From NCBI GenBank assembly GCA_965232575.1, contig CBDDPZ010000009.1, positions 1,054,001 through 1,118,000 of the forward strand: 64,000 nt of DNA. The letters are read 5' to 3'. How positions within the stretch are numbered: the stretch's first letter is position 1; the number at the start of each line of letters is the position of its first letter. Positions 37,306 to 46,344 of this stretch are shown in pieces. Origin of the DNA: Bin5 sp965232575. GTDB lineage: Bacteria; Chloroflexota; Anaerolineae; Caldilineales; Caldilineaceae. A model generated the notes under the pieces. It was given only the letters and a program-made list of their open reading frames with translations. It had not been told where the DNA came from and did not search any database. Made by a program: the position numbers and the translations under genes.

Positions 37306-38235
37306 GTGTCTAGGACTGAAGGACTGGTCTCACCCAACCGAATCCTACGTACGGGCCGGATCGGGGTCGCTCTCAGGAAGAACTTTGGGGGCTATCTTTT
37401 CATAATGCCCTGGCTGGTTGGATTCTTGCTGCTTGAGGCTGGGCCGCTCCTGGGCGCCATAGGACTCTCATTTGTGGACTGGAAGTTTGTCGGCCCGCCC
37501 AAATGGGTGGGTTTAGAGAATTACCAGGATATGTTTACCAGTGAATTGTTTTATACCAGCCTTTACAATACCTTCTACTATACGTTCATAGCGGTTGCTT
37601 TACAGCTTGTGGTGGCCCTGGCGGCCGCCATGATAGTAAATCAGCGTGTTTGGGGAATAAATTTTTACCGCGTCGCGTTTTTCATCCCAAGCATTGTCCC
37701 CGCTGTCGGCTTGGCTTACCTATGGATGTGGATTTACAACCCGGAGTTTGGGCTTCTGAACGCAGCATTTGATCTCATTCAACTGCCCAGGCAGCGCTGG
37801 ATTTACTTGCCCCAGTACGCCAAACTTGCCTACATTTTTATGAGCCTTTGGGGGGTCGGCGGTACGATGGTGATCTTCCTGGCGGGACTGCAAGGGATCC
37901 CCGAGGTGTTATATGAAGCAGCAAGTATCGACGGAGCGGCATGGTGGGCCAAGTTCCGCTATGTCACGATTCCAATGCTTACTCCGGTCATCTTCTTCAA
38001 TCTTGTGCTGGGCATCATAGGCTCCTTTCAGATTTTCACCGCCGGTTTCCTGATGACCAATGGGAGTCCGCAAAACTCTACTCTGTTTTATGTCCTGTAT
38101 CTGTATCGATCAGCATTTGAGGATTTGCAGTTTGGCTATGCCTCGGCCTTAGCCTGGGTGCTCTTCCTAATTGTCGTTTTCTTTACTCTGATTCAGTTTC
38201 GACTGTCCGGCCGGTGGGTCTACTACGAAAACTGA
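37306..38235 (+). CDS. Sugar ABC transporter permease (MalF/UgpA-like)
   Basis: Inner-membrane permease of 309 residues with six helices. The EAA loop, which docks to the ATPase, reads EVLYEAASIDGAAWWAKFRYVTIP, a near-consensus CUT1 sequence (split here at 20-residue limits: EAASIDGAAWWAKFRYVTIP). The N-terminus has the family FIMPWLVGFLLLEAGPLLGA region and NPEFGLLN. The start is a GTG at 37306. Its stop overlaps the start of the next permease gene (TGATG), so both are translated together. The operon lacks an ATPase, so a shared MsmK/UgpC-like ATPase elsewhere is expected. Confidence 0.93.
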   Translation: MSRTEGLVSPNRILRTGRIGVALRKNFGGYLFIMPWLVGFLLLEAGPLLGAIGLSFVDWKFVGPPKWVGLENYQDMFTSELFYTSLYNTFYYTFIAVALQLVVALAAAMIVNQRVWGINFYRVAFFIPSIVPAVGLAYLWMWIYNPEFGLLNAAFDLIQLPRQRWIYLPQYAKLAYIFMSLWGVGGTMVIFLAGLQGIPEVLYEAASIDGAAWWAKFRYVTIPMLTPVIFFNLVLGIIGSFQIFTAGFLMTNGSPQNSTLFYVLYLYRSAFEDLQFGYASALAWVLFLIVVFFTLIQFRLSGRWVYYEN

Positions 38236-39149
38236 TGACTTCTAATGCAACGGGTGTTTCAAGAACAGATGAGAGCGATCCGCTCCAGCCTGAGGAGAAA
38301 GGCAGCACGCCCAGGCAAAAGCTCTTTGCCTTGATCACTCATGTATATTTGTTCCCGTTAGCGATTATCGCCGTATTTCCCCTATATTGGCTGATGTCAA
38401 CCTCGTTGAAATTTCGAGGCAACATTCTCCGTTTTCCGCCACAGTGGTTTCCCGATCCGATTACCATCGAGAACTACCAACGCCTTTTTATTACCAACCC
38501 ATTTGACATTTGGTATTTCAATTCGCTCGTCATTACGATTACGTCCACTTTTGGAGCGACCATTTCCGCCGCGCTAGTTGCCTATGGCTTTGCAAGGCTT
38601 CAATTCATTGGCCGCAATTTCTGGTTTGCCGTTGTTCTGGCCACGCTCATGGTCCCTGAAAGCGTTCTCATCATTCCGCGCTTTGGTCTGATGCGCCTTT
38701 TCGGTTGGATTGATACCTGGATCCCATTAATTCTGCCCTTCTATCTGGGGGGAGGGGCGTTCAATATCTTCTTGCTGCGGCAGTTCTTTCGCACATTGCC
38801 ACATGAACTCGATGAGGCAGCCAAGATTGACGGGGCGTCGAACCTGCGAGTATTTTGGCAAATCCTTTTGCCGAATCTGAAACCGGTGCTGGCCGTTGTG
38901 GTCGTTTTTACTGCAATATTCAACTGGAATTCTTTCATGTCTCCCCTCGTATTTATCAATACAACGGAAAAACTGCCGGTGGCCGTCGGCATACAGATGG
39001 TCTTGGCCGGTTCTCAAGCCGGGCCTGGCAACACAGGCGCAATGATGGCAGCTTCGACCTTGATCACCATCCCTGTAATCATGTTATTTGCCTTCTCACA
39101 GAGGTACTTTATGCAGGGGATCGTTCTCACAGGCTTGAGCGGACGATAG
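38235..39149 (+). CDS. Sugar ABC transporter permease (MalG/UgpE-like)
   Basis: Second CUT1 permease, 304 residues from the ATG at 38235, which overlaps the previous stop in TGATG; an in-frame GTG at 38214 would add 7 residues. The EAA loop is LPHELDEAAKIDGASNLRVF, and the tail ends FFSQRYFMQGI-like as FAFSQRYFMQGIVLTGLSGR, the usual MalG ending. A hydrophilic cytoplasmic N-terminus of about 25 residues precedes helix 1. It forms the channel with the permease at 37306. The same C-terminal ending is seen in the permease remnant at 50493. Confidence 0.92.
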   Translation: MTSNATGVSRTDESDPLQPEEKGSTPRQKLFALITHVYLFPLAIIAVFPLYWLMSTSLKFRGNILRFPPQWFPDPITIENYQRLFITNPFDIWYFNSLVITITSTFGATISAALVAYGFARLQFIGRNFWFAVVLATLMVPESVLIIPRFGLMRLFGWIDTWIPLILPFYLGGGAFNIFLLRQFFRTLPHELDEAAKIDGASNLRVFWQILLPNLKPVLAVVVVFTAIFNWNSFMSPLVFINTTEKLPVAVGIQMVLAGSQAGPGNTGAMMAASTLITIPVIMLFAFSQRYFMQGIVLTGLSGR

Positions 39150-39218
39150 AATTTCGATGGAGTCGAATGTCCGCCTTCGAAAGCACGTCAGGCCACTTTC
39201 TTAGCTGAAGATACTGTC

Positions 39219-39980
39219 ATGAATGAGGCATTACAGGCCCGGTTGGCCATGCGCAGGGGAGAATGGACCGGTCCAACTGCATTTAGAGTCCCCGGCCACG
39301 TACAGTGTAATTTGGTCATTCTTCCAGAGGCTGAGGCATACGATTTTCTCCTCTTCTGTCAGAGAAACCCCAAGGCTTGCCCTCTGGTTGAGGTAACCGA
39401 TTGTGGTGTGCCCGAGCCGCGCCTGAGTGCGCCGGGCGCCGACCTGCGAACGGACCTCCCGCGCTACGCTATCTTTCGAAACGGTGTCCGAAGTGAGGAC
39501 ATGTGCGACATTCGCGCATTGTGGCGGGAAGACAGCGTAGGATTTCTAATTGGCTCCAGCCTCACGTTTGACGACGCGCTGGAACGAGCGGGCGTCCCGA
39601 AGTCGGAGGAAGTTTGGGTTTTGAATACGGATCTGCCAACTGTACCGGCAGGCCGATTCAAGGGTTCGCTGGTGGTGACCATGCGCTGGATGACGCCGAG
39701 CCAGGCGATTATTGCCACACAGTTGACGAGTCGGTATCCCTTTAATCATGGGGCGCCGATACACGTTGGCGACCCTACAGAAATCGGCGTCGATCTGACA
39801 TCTCCTCTGGTCGGAGATCCTGTGGCAGACATTCCGCAAGGTATTATGCCGGTATTCTGGGCCTGCGGAGTAACTCCACAGCAGACAGCACTGTTGGCGA
39901 AACCTGAACTGATGATTACGCATGCACCGGGACATGGTTTTGTTACCGACCTCAAGGCAGACCAGTTCTGTCTACCCTAA
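39219..39980 (+). CDS. Putative hydro-lyase, DUF1445/UPF0317 family
   Basis: Protein of 253 residues with the DUF1445 signature blocks GFLIGSSLTFDDAL, NHGAPIHVGDPTEIGV, MPVFWACGVTPQQ and ITHAPGHGFVTD, which contain the conserved His, Asp and Cys residues. Family members are annotated as putative hydro-lyases; mammalian relatives are D-glutamate cyclases that dehydrate D-glutamate to 5-oxoproline. It lies within the sugar-importer cluster, 69 bases after the permease, so it likely acts on the imported compound or a derived hydroxy- or amino-acid. Reaction not known. Confidence 0.9.
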   Translation: MNEALQARLAMRRGEWTGPTAFRVPGHVQCNLVILPEAEAYDFLLFCQRNPKACPLVEVTDCGVPEPRLSAPGADLRTDLPRYAIFRNGVRSEDMCDIRALWREDSVGFLIGSSLTFDDALERAGVPKSEEVWVLNTDLPTVPAGRFKGSLVVTMRWMTPSQAIIATQLTSRYPFNHGAPIHVGDPTEIGVDLTSPLVGDPVADIPQGIMPVFWACGVTPQQTALLAKPELMITHAPGHGFVTDLKADQFCLP

Positions 39981-39995
39981 GCAAAGGAACTTTCC

Positions 39996-41078
39996 ATGAC
40001 TGCATACGGTTCGGCCATCCAAGAACGGACACTGTCCGATAATGGCTCGCAGGATCCCTCCAGAACCTTGGGAGAGCCGCTCGGCCAGAGAACGAACGCG
40101 ATCCGCTGGCTTCAGAAGAAGGTAATGCAAAAGGCTGGAGAACTGCCCACAGGTTTCCACAGCCGGACGGATTGGGAGCTGTATCGTGACCGAATCCGAA
40201 CAGAACTGCCTGTGACTATAGGTATCCCTGAGCTTCCACCTTTGCGTGACAGTTTAGTTCGGGCTCAAATCCAGGTCGGTTCGGAAACGGTTTGTGAGCG
40301 TGTAGACGTTTATGTGGACGATGACTACGCCATCCCCGCATTCGTCTTTTTGCCTTCCCGGCCGCCCAAAACGCAGATGCCGGGGCTGGTCTGGAATCCC
40401 GGTTGGCCGGAAGACAAGTGGAAGCCAGCCTACCAGGCCTTTGCTGTTCGGATGGCAGAGCAGGGATTTGTCGTGTTAGTCCTGGACCACGCCCCTTTTG
40501 GCGAAACTTCGCCAATGAAAGACAAGGCTGACATGGGGATGTCGCTGCTTATGGGTATGGGCGAAGTTCTGGGGGTGAGCCAATTGGGACTACGTGCGGC
40601 AGAAACTATGCGAGCCGGAGAGTACTTGCGTGCAAGGGCCGACGTCGATGAGGATCGAGTGGCTATCTCTGGCCTCTGCCAAGGAGGCATGGATACATGG
40701 CTCGTAGCGGCGCTGGACGAACGATTCTGTGCCGCTGCGCCGTTGTGCGCTGCTACCACGTTTGAAATTCATATGGTCGAAATGGCATCTTACTTCGCCA
40801 ACGCCGACCCGTCGCCATTTCCATTCGGCATCCTGAACGTGTGCGACATCCAGCATCTGCATGCGGCTATTGCACCACGCCCCCTTCTGGTGCGGGCTAA
40901 CCTGGGCGACCAGTGGTGGCCTGTCAGCGGATTCGACGAGGTAGAAAGGCTCTCTCGGCAAGTGTATCGACTTTTTGACGCCGAAGATCGGGTGGATTTC
41001 CGGGCCGAAGTGCATGAACATAACCTCACCGGCCCCTTTGCCGATGCCCTCGAAGCGTTCCTACTACAGTATGTATAG
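39996..41078 (+). CDS. Alpha/beta hydrolase (acetyl xylan esterase/dienelactone hydrolase-like)
   Basis: Serine-hydrolase-fold enzyme of 360 residues. The nucleophile elbow is ISGLCQGGMDTW, where Cys replaces the usual Ser (GxSxG becomes GLCQGG), as in dienelactone-hydrolase-type Cys nucleophiles. DVDEDRVAISG precedes it; the acid and His are likely in DLGD-like AIAPRPLLVRANLGDQWWP and VHEHNLTG. The N-terminal region GLVWNPGWPEDKWKPA gives an oxyanion block. No signal peptide, so cytoplasmic. It follows DUF1445 after 15 bases, so both share a transcript. Esterase or lactonase activity on the imported molecule is inferred. Confidence 0.85.
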   Translation: MTAYGSAIQERTLSDNGSQDPSRTLGEPLGQRTNAIRWLQKKVMQKAGELPTGFHSRTDWELYRDRIRTELPVTIGIPELPPLRDSLVRAQIQVGSETVCERVDVYVDDDYAIPAFVFLPSRPPKTQMPGLVWNPGWPEDKWKPAYQAFAVRMAEQGFVVLVLDHAPFGETSPMKDKADMGMSLLMGMGEVLGVSQLGLRAAETMRAGEYLRARADVDEDRVAISGLCQGGMDTWLVAALDERFCAAAPLCAATTFEIHMVEMASYFANADPSPFPFGILNVCDIQHLHAAIAPRPLLVRANLGDQWWPVSGFDEVERLSRQVYRLFDAEDRVDFRAEVHEHNLTGPFADALEAFLLQYV

Positions 41079-41178
41079 CCGGAGCGACCAGGCCAGTTTG
41101 CCTGTAAAGCTACAGAAAGAGCTTGCCCTGAGAGCATTGGCGATTGAGTAGACGGGGCGATACCCGAATCTTTGAAGT

Positions 41179-41197
41179 GCTGGCAGTGCTTGCCAGC
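41179..41197 (+). terminator. Small hairpin after the hydrolase gene
   Basis: GCTGGCA, a 5-base loop and TGCCAGC form a 7-pair stem about 100 bases after the hydrolase stop. No U-run follows, so termination is only a possibility; it may instead mark the leader of the dehydratase gene at 41337. Confidence 0.3.
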
Positions 41198-41336
41198 AGA
41201 TGTTTGTCCGCGCGCTTACTATATCGACTCGACACAGACGGTGGGGCCGGTTGCATCGAGAATCACTTTACCTGACGAATGAAATGGTTTTGGCAGTCGG
41301 TTGTTCAGGGTTAGCTACAAGATCAAGGTACAACAC

Positions 41337-42494
41337 ATGAGAATAGAAGCGGTCAAGACATTTCTGGTGGACTCCGGTTCGGCGAAACACTGGTTATTTG
41401 TCAAGCTTGAGACGGACGCAGGGACACACGGATGGGGCGAAGCCTACACGCAATTGGACCGGGACCGTGTTATCAAGCGTCAGATCGATGAACTTTCCCG
41501 ATACCTGATTGGGCGTTCACCATTCGATATCAAGCAGTTTCTCTTTTCCGCGTATACCGATTTCGCCGGAAAACGAGGGAGCTTGGAGCTATTCTGTGCG
41601 ATCAGTGGTCTTGAACAGGCATTGTGGGATGTTGTAGGCAAGGCGGCGGGCCAGCCAGTCTATAACTTGCTGGGCGGACGAACGCGCCGGCAGCTGCGCG
41701 TGTACGCAAATGGCTGGGGCGGGGCAGAGTCACCGAATGAGCTGGCGGACAGAGCCAGGACCGTCGTTGCACGCGGCTTCTCGGCTCTGAAATTCGACCC
41801 GTTCCCCGGTCGGTGGCGGGCCTATATCGACCGCGGGCAAGAGGAAGAGGCGATCGAGAGGGTCCGGGCCGTGCGCGAGGCGGTCGGACCGGACGTGGAC
41901 ATTCTGGTCGAGGTACACCGGCGGCTGGCGCCGATGCACGCCGTGCGGGTAGCACGCGCCATGGCGCCCTACGCCCCCTTCTGGTTCGAGGAGCCAGTTT
42001 CGGCCCGTGACCTGGATGCACTGTCGGAAGTGCGCCATGCGGTTGAATTGCCGGTTGTAACAGGCGAGGAACTCTATACCAAGAACGAGTTTCGGGAGGT
42101 TTTTGAGAGGCGGGCCGCCGACATTCTCAATCCGGACGTATGCAACTGCGGCGGAATCCTGGAGCTTCGAGAAATCGGGGCCATGGCGGAGGCCTATCAT
42201 GTCGCCATGGCGCCGCATAACTATAACAGCACCACTGTTGGCCTGGCCGCCACACTGCACGCTGCGGCGGGAATGCCGAATTTTCTGATAACCGAGTACT
42301 TCGTCAACTTTGAAGATGTCGGAAGAGAGATTTCGAGTCAGATTCTCGAAGTTGAAGACAGTTTCATAACGCTACCGGAAACGCCGGGCCTCGGAATTGA
42401 CCTGGACGAGCAAGCTTTGAAAGAACGGCCATTTCGGCCGCGGCCGCTGCGCGATCTGCCTCTGGACTCAGGCGCTGTCGGCTCCGCCGGTTGA
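41337..42494 (+). CDS. Mandelate racemase/enolase-superfamily dehydratase
   Basis: Enolase-superfamily enzyme of 385 residues from the ATG at 41337 (AAGGT upstream); the frame opens earlier. The N-terminal capping domain starts MRIEAVKTFLVDSG. The barrel gives metal acids in VDILVEVHRRL and WFEEPVS, then TGEELYTKNEF, and HNYNST near the end for the general base/acid His. The residues after the second ligand (VEVHRR) fit the galactonate/gluconate dehydratase branch of the superfamily. It removes water from an acid sugar to give a 2-keto-3-deoxy acid. Placed after the hydrolase gene; part of the same catabolic block. Exact substrate not established. Confidence 0.9.
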   Translation: MRIEAVKTFLVDSGSAKHWLFVKLETDAGTHGWGEAYTQLDRDRVIKRQIDELSRYLIGRSPFDIKQFLFSAYTDFAGKRGSLELFCAISGLEQALWDVVGKAAGQPVYNLLGGRTRRQLRVYANGWGGAESPNELADRARTVVARGFSALKFDPFPGRWRAYIDRGQEEEAIERVRAVREAVGPDVDILVEVHRRLAPMHAVRVARAMAPYAPFWFEEPVSARDLDALSEVRHAVELPVVTGEELYTKNEFREVFERRAADILNPDVCNCGGILELREIGAMAEAYHVAMAPHNYNSTTVGLAATLHAAAGMPNFLITEYFVNFEDVGREISSQILEVEDSFITLPETPGLGIDLDEQALKERPFRPRPLRDLPLDSGAVGSAG

Positions 42495-42550
42495 CCGACG
42501 CGACCGCCCATAGAACGTAGCCAACGATTTCAATGCCAAAGCCACCGCGC

Positions 42551-44002
42551 TCAGGCAAATGGATCGTCTATCCATGGATACTTGTGCAGGTCGACGCGCT
42601 TGAAAGGGATCTCGGTGTAGCGCGGCGAAACTGCGCCGGGCGCGGCCATGTAGATGATCTGCGAGGCGACAGGGGCGAAGCCGGCATAGAAATGCTGGGA
42701 AGACTTCACGACCAAGATTCTTTTTTGTCCAGGATCGATGCCGAAGTTGCTGAATACATCGGGGCTGAAGGCCTGCACGCGCCTGCTGCTGACGATGATG
42801 TCGATGCCGTTACAGTGGAGGCAGACGGAATCGCCGCAGGGGATGCGCATAGGGTCTCCCTGTTGCGGCCACGCCTGGATCATGTCTTCGACGATGCCCT
42901 TCACGGAGACGGTAAGGTCAAGCGGGTCGCCTGACATTGGGCCCATTTTGCCGCCTAGCCGGAGATCGAGAGTTGCGCCGACTCCGCCAGACATGGCGAC
43001 CTGTACAGCGATTGGATCCCACATCATAGCCACCCCGGCGTCTTTGATTCCCTGATCCAGCATTGCCTTGAGCATGAATGTCGCGTCGCTGGGCGCGCCG
43101 CCTCCGGCGTTGTCGGCCCGGTCGGCGATCACCACCGGCCCCGTAGCAGAGGCGGCAGCTTGCGTTAACGCTTCTTCAATGGATAGAGGCGTCTGGTCGA
43201 GCTCGTGACGCATACCGAAGAATTTACGACCGATCTCTTCGGCGACGCGTGCGGCCTGGTCAGGGTCGCCGTCGGTTATGGCAAGGGCCTGCGCGCCGCA
43301 GGTGGGCACATCGCCCCAGGGAAAACAGTGGACCAATGAGATGGAGAGGACTCCGTCCTTGCCCTCCCTTTCCAGAAGTTCGTCTACGAAACTGCGGAGC
43401 GGTTCGTAGGAGGTCAGGTAGAGTCCGATCATGCGGCAGTCAAACAGCGCCATCGTCGGATTCGTCTTGCCTTCAGCGGCGTCGGCGACAATGTTAAAGA
43501 GGTCGGCGGCTCGATTTGCAACATCGGTATGCGGGTACTCTTTGTAGAGTACGATCGCGTCGGCGGTGTCGATCATTGACTGTGTGACATCGCAATGAAG
43601 GTCCAGTTCCACGCCGATCTTTATGTCCGCGCCCACGATCAGGCGAACGCGGTTGATTATGTCTGTTTCGCAGTCGTCATAGCCCTCGGCGACCATTGCT
43701 CCATGCAGTCCCAGTAGAACAATGTCAACCGGCATCGCAGCCTGAAGTCTTTCCAGCAGCTCATCGCGCAGGCTCTCATAGGTGCTGCGCGTGGTGAGGC
43801 CGGCGGGCTGCGCGGAAGCGGACATACCGAAGACATAGTCCCATCCGCGGGCCTCGGTGTCGGATCGGAACTGGTCGAACGACGGCATCGTGCCTTCCTC
43901 GGCGTCATCTTCGGACCGGATGATGGTGTAGTCGCGCATACCTGTCGGCATAGGCGAAAACGTGTTTGTTTCGGTTGCGATTCCACCTGCGAATACTCTC
44001 AT
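42551..44002 (-). CDS. M81-family metallopeptidase (MlrC-like)
   Basis: Protein of 483 residues, start at 44002 (AAAGG upstream); the open frame begins 177 bases earlier without coding character. The N-terminal MlrC domain begins MRVFAGGIATETNTFSPMPT, and GLHGAMVAEG, DLHCDVTQ and YKEYPHTDVANRA carry His and Asp residues typical of the zinc site. The C-terminal MlrC domain contains DRADNAGGGAPSDATFML. Founding members act on linear microcystin and small peptides; related proteins are common in sugar-acid and amino-acid catabolic clusters, where the true reaction is unknown. Convergent with the dehydratase gene, with a 56-base gap. Confidence 0.9.
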   Translation of the reverse strand: MRVFAGGIATETNTFSPMPTGMRDYTIIRSEDDAEEGTMPSFDQFRSDTEARGWDYVFGMSASAQPAGLTTRSTYESLRDELLERLQAAMPVDIVLLGLHGAMVAEGYDDCETDIINRVRLIVGADIKIGVELDLHCDVTQSMIDTADAIVLYKEYPHTDVANRAADLFNIVADAAEGKTNPTMALFDCRMIGLYLTSYEPLRSFVDELLEREGKDGVLSISLVHCFPWGDVPTCGAQALAITDGDPDQAARVAEEIGRKFFGMRHELDQTPLSIEEALTQAAASATGPVVIADRADNAGGGAPSDATFMLKAMLDQGIKDAGVAMMWDPIAVQVAMSGGVGATLDLRLGGKMGPMSGDPLDLTVSVKGIVEDMIQAWPQQGDPMRIPCGDSVCLHCNGIDIIVSSRRVQAFSPDVFSNFGIDPGQKRILVVKSSQHFYAGFAPVASQIIYMAAPGAVSPRYTEIPFKRVDLHKYPWIDDPFA

Positions 44003-44216
44003 TGCATCAACCTTTCTTTGGGGCGATAATACGGACAGAATTACTGCCTGAATTGCGTGCGCAGCTTGAGGCATTTCAGAGTCGTCATTTGAATGGAATG
44101 TTAGCACATTTGGCCTTTGCGGCGTACTTTTTCCGGGCACGTAGAAACGACCGCTGTTTAACTCTCGACCTTTCGTCACGTCCAGAGTTCACGCCACTTG
44201 AAAGGGACAGGATAGG

Positions 44217-45230
44217 ATGAGTAACGGATCGCCGAAGAAATTCCGTGTCGCCCTGGTTGGGACCGGGGGGATTTCACGCGGGCACGCAACTGCCTGTGTA
44301 AACCTGGAAAGGGCCGAACTCACGGCAGTCTGCGACGTCTCGCCGCAGGCGGTCGGTCGGTTTACCCAGCAATTCGATGTGCCGAACGCCTACTCTTCGC
44401 TTGACGAGTTGCTAGAAGCAGGGACGTACGACATTGCAGTGATTTGCGTTTGGGGCGCTCTGCATGCCGAAGTTGGAATTCGGTTGGCGGCCTCGGGTCG
44501 TGTGCGGGCGATTCTCTGCGAGAAACCTTTCACGCAGAGCGCGGCAGAGGCAGAGACAGTGGTCGCGGCCTGCAGCGAACATGGTGTACTGGTCGCTGAG
44601 GCGTTCAAGTTCAGGCACCATCCGATGCATCTGCGGGCAGAGGAGATCGTCAGGCAGGGAGGAATCGGAAATTTGCTAAATGTACGAAGCACATTCTGTA
44701 CGAATGTTGCGTTTGAGAGGCGCCGCCCTGAGGACAACTGGCGCTGGAACCGAAGCAAAGGCGGCGGAGCGATTTATGACCTGGCGTGCTACAACGTCCA
44801 TCAGGCACGCCATATCTTCGGCGAGGAGCCGGAATCTGTCTTCGCGGCGCAGACAGAAGGTGTCGAGGTCGACGACGCCGTCTATACTACTCTGATCTTT
44901 TCCGGCGGGCGCACTGCGCAGCTGACAGTCGGGTTCGATAGTTGGGCTTCGCAGTATGTGGAGATAAGCGGCGACGCCGGACTATTGAGAATAGACAAAG
45001 CCTGGAATAACGAGAATCAGGACGTGGCGCTGGAATACCATTCGGCGAACGGCGTGGAGACGATCCCTTTTCCACCGACGCATCAGTTCACGCACCAGTT
45101 GGCGCATCTCTGCAACTGTCTTGACAGTGGACAGCCGCATCGGATTTCACCCGAGAACAGTATCGCGCAGATGCGGGTTCTGGATGCGATTGCCGAGTCG
45201 ATGCGGACGGGAGCGGTCGTCCGCCTGTGA
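44217..45230 (+). CDS. Gfo/Idh/MocA-family oxidoreductase
   Basis: NAD(P)-dependent dehydrogenase of 337 residues. Rossmann motif RVALVGTGGISRGHA, catalytic block ILCEKPFTQSAAEAE and active-site helix GGGAIYDLACYNVHQARHIF, in which the Asp-x-x-x-x-x-His spacing is kept. The C-terminal half ends with SPENSIAQMRVLDAIAESM, as in the family. AAGGG lies about 12 bases before the ATG. It lies divergent from the M81 gene with a 214-base gap. Followed by a PhyH gene with its own promoter. Substrate unknown. Confidence 0.91.
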   Translation: MSNGSPKKFRVALVGTGGISRGHATACVNLERAELTAVCDVSPQAVGRFTQQFDVPNAYSSLDELLEAGTYDIAVICVWGALHAEVGIRLAASGRVRAILCEKPFTQSAAEAETVVAACSEHGVLVAEAFKFRHHPMHLRAEEIVRQGGIGNLLNVRSTFCTNVAFERRRPEDNWRWNRSKGGGAIYDLACYNVHQARHIFGEEPESVFAAQTEGVEVDDAVYTTLIFSGGRTAQLTVGFDSWASQYVEISGDAGLLRIDKAWNNENQDVALEYHSANGVETIPFPPTHQFTHQLAHLCNCLDSGQPHRISPENSIAQMRVLDAIAESMRTGAVVRL

Positions 45231-45244
45231 ATCGTCAGGAAAGT

Positions 45245-45273
45245 TGACAAAGCTATGCCGGTTGGATAGGATT
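45245..45273 (+). promoter_or_regulatory. Near-consensus sigma-70 promoter for PhyH gene
   Basis: TTGACA at 45245-45250 and TAGGAT at 45268-45273 are separated by 17 bases. The predicted start near 45280 gives a leader of about 90 bases before the PhyH start at 45372. The -35 box is perfect; the -10 matches 4 of 6. The box lies just downstream of the oxidoreductase stop. Confidence 0.55.
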
Positions 45274-45371
45274 TGGTCTGGTTCCTGATTAAGATTATCT
45301 CCCTTTTCGCAGTTTCAACGCGGCGGGAGGAAGGCTGGAACGACGTAACAAGGCCACAGGAGAAATCAGCA

Positions 45372-46217
45372 ATGGCAGTCATTGACGCAATTCCGACGAT
45401 GGAGCGGGACCTCAGGTATTTCCCCGCCACGACCACAGAACCGAAGAAGCTGTCCCGCGAGCAGATTGACTACTTCAATGAGCATGGGTACGTGTTTCCA
45501 ATTGACCTGTTTTCGAAAGAAGAGGCGGACGCCAACCGCCGCTATTTCGACAGCCTGCTGAAGATGGCGTCGGACGCCGGGTTAGACAGTTATTCGGTCG
45601 AGAGCTGGCACACGCATTGCGCCGGCGTTTATGATCTGGTCACAAACGATCGGATTCTCGACTACGTTGAGGATATTCTGGGGCCGAATCTTGTTTGCAC
45701 GATGACGCACTACTTTTCCAAAATGCCCAGTGATGTCAAGTCGGTTTACTGGCATCAGGACGCCTCGTTCTGGGCGCTGACGCCGAGTAAGGTCGTAACC
45801 GTCTGGCTGGCAATCGATGACGTGGACGTGGAGAACGGGGCGATGAAGCTGTTTCCGGGCACGCATTTGCTGGGCCGCATTCCGTTCGAGTGGGTAACGG
45901 ACGAGGAGGAGGGTGTGCTCAACCAGCATGTTCACAACCCGGAGCGATACGGGCAGCCGGTTTCGGTCGAGTTGAAGGCCGGACAAATCTCGCTGCACAC
46001 CGACATGATTCTGCATGGATCGCAGCCGAATCCATCCAACCGTCGCCGCTGCGGCCTTACAATCCGCTATTTTCCACCGGACGTGCGAGGGCCCGAGCAG
46101 GACAGCGCACCGGCGATCATTGCCCGAGGCGTCGACCCGAGCGGCTACTGGCAGCCTATGCCGCGGCCGGAGGGCGAGGCAATCCCGCCCCGTTTTCTTG
46201 AGGAGCAGAAGCAGTAG
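45372..46217 (+). CDS. PhyH-family Fe(II)/2-oxoglutarate dioxygenase (canonical HxD)
   Basis: Oxygenase of 281 residues, start at 45372 after AGGAG (the frame is open from 45273). Iron ligands are H128-x-D130 in VYWHQDASFW and H215 in MILHGSQPN; the Arg-rich NRRRCGLTIRY follows for 2-oxoglutarate. MKLFPGTHLLG is the family block. Driven by the promoter at 45245 and ended by a strong terminator at 46262. In contrast to two other PhyH proteins in the window, the triad is intact. Substrate unknown. Confidence 0.92.
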   Translation: MAVIDAIPTMERDLRYFPATTTEPKKLSREQIDYFNEHGYVFPIDLFSKEEADANRRYFDSLLKMASDAGLDSYSVESWHTHCAGVYDLVTNDRILDYVEDILGPNLVCTMTHYFSKMPSDVKSVYWHQDASFWALTPSKVVTVWLAIDDVDVENGAMKLFPGTHLLGRIPFEWVTDEEEGVLNQHVHNPERYGQPVSVELKAGQISLHTDMILHGSQPNPSNRRRCGLTIRYFPPDVRGPEQDSAPAIIARGVDPSGYWQPMPRPEGEAIPPRFLEEQKQ

Positions 46218-46261
46218 TATTGGGCCTACAGGGAAGAAGCGAACTTTCCCTAGAGCGATAG

Positions 46262-46304
46262 CGGTGCAACATCCTCGTTGCGCATGGATGTTGCACCGTT
46301 TTTT
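46262..46304 (+). terminator. Rho-independent terminator for the PhyH gene at 45372
   Basis: A perfect 13-pair stem, CGGTGCAACATCC with GGATGTTGCACCG, encloses an 11-base loop and is followed by TTTTTT. It lies 45 bases after the stop codon at 46217. On the minus strand the tail is not T-rich, so it serves only the plus-strand gene. Confidence 0.85.
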
Positions 46305-46344
46305 GTTGGCCGAACTTCGGTGAGAATCGTCTTTCTAACCGGGA

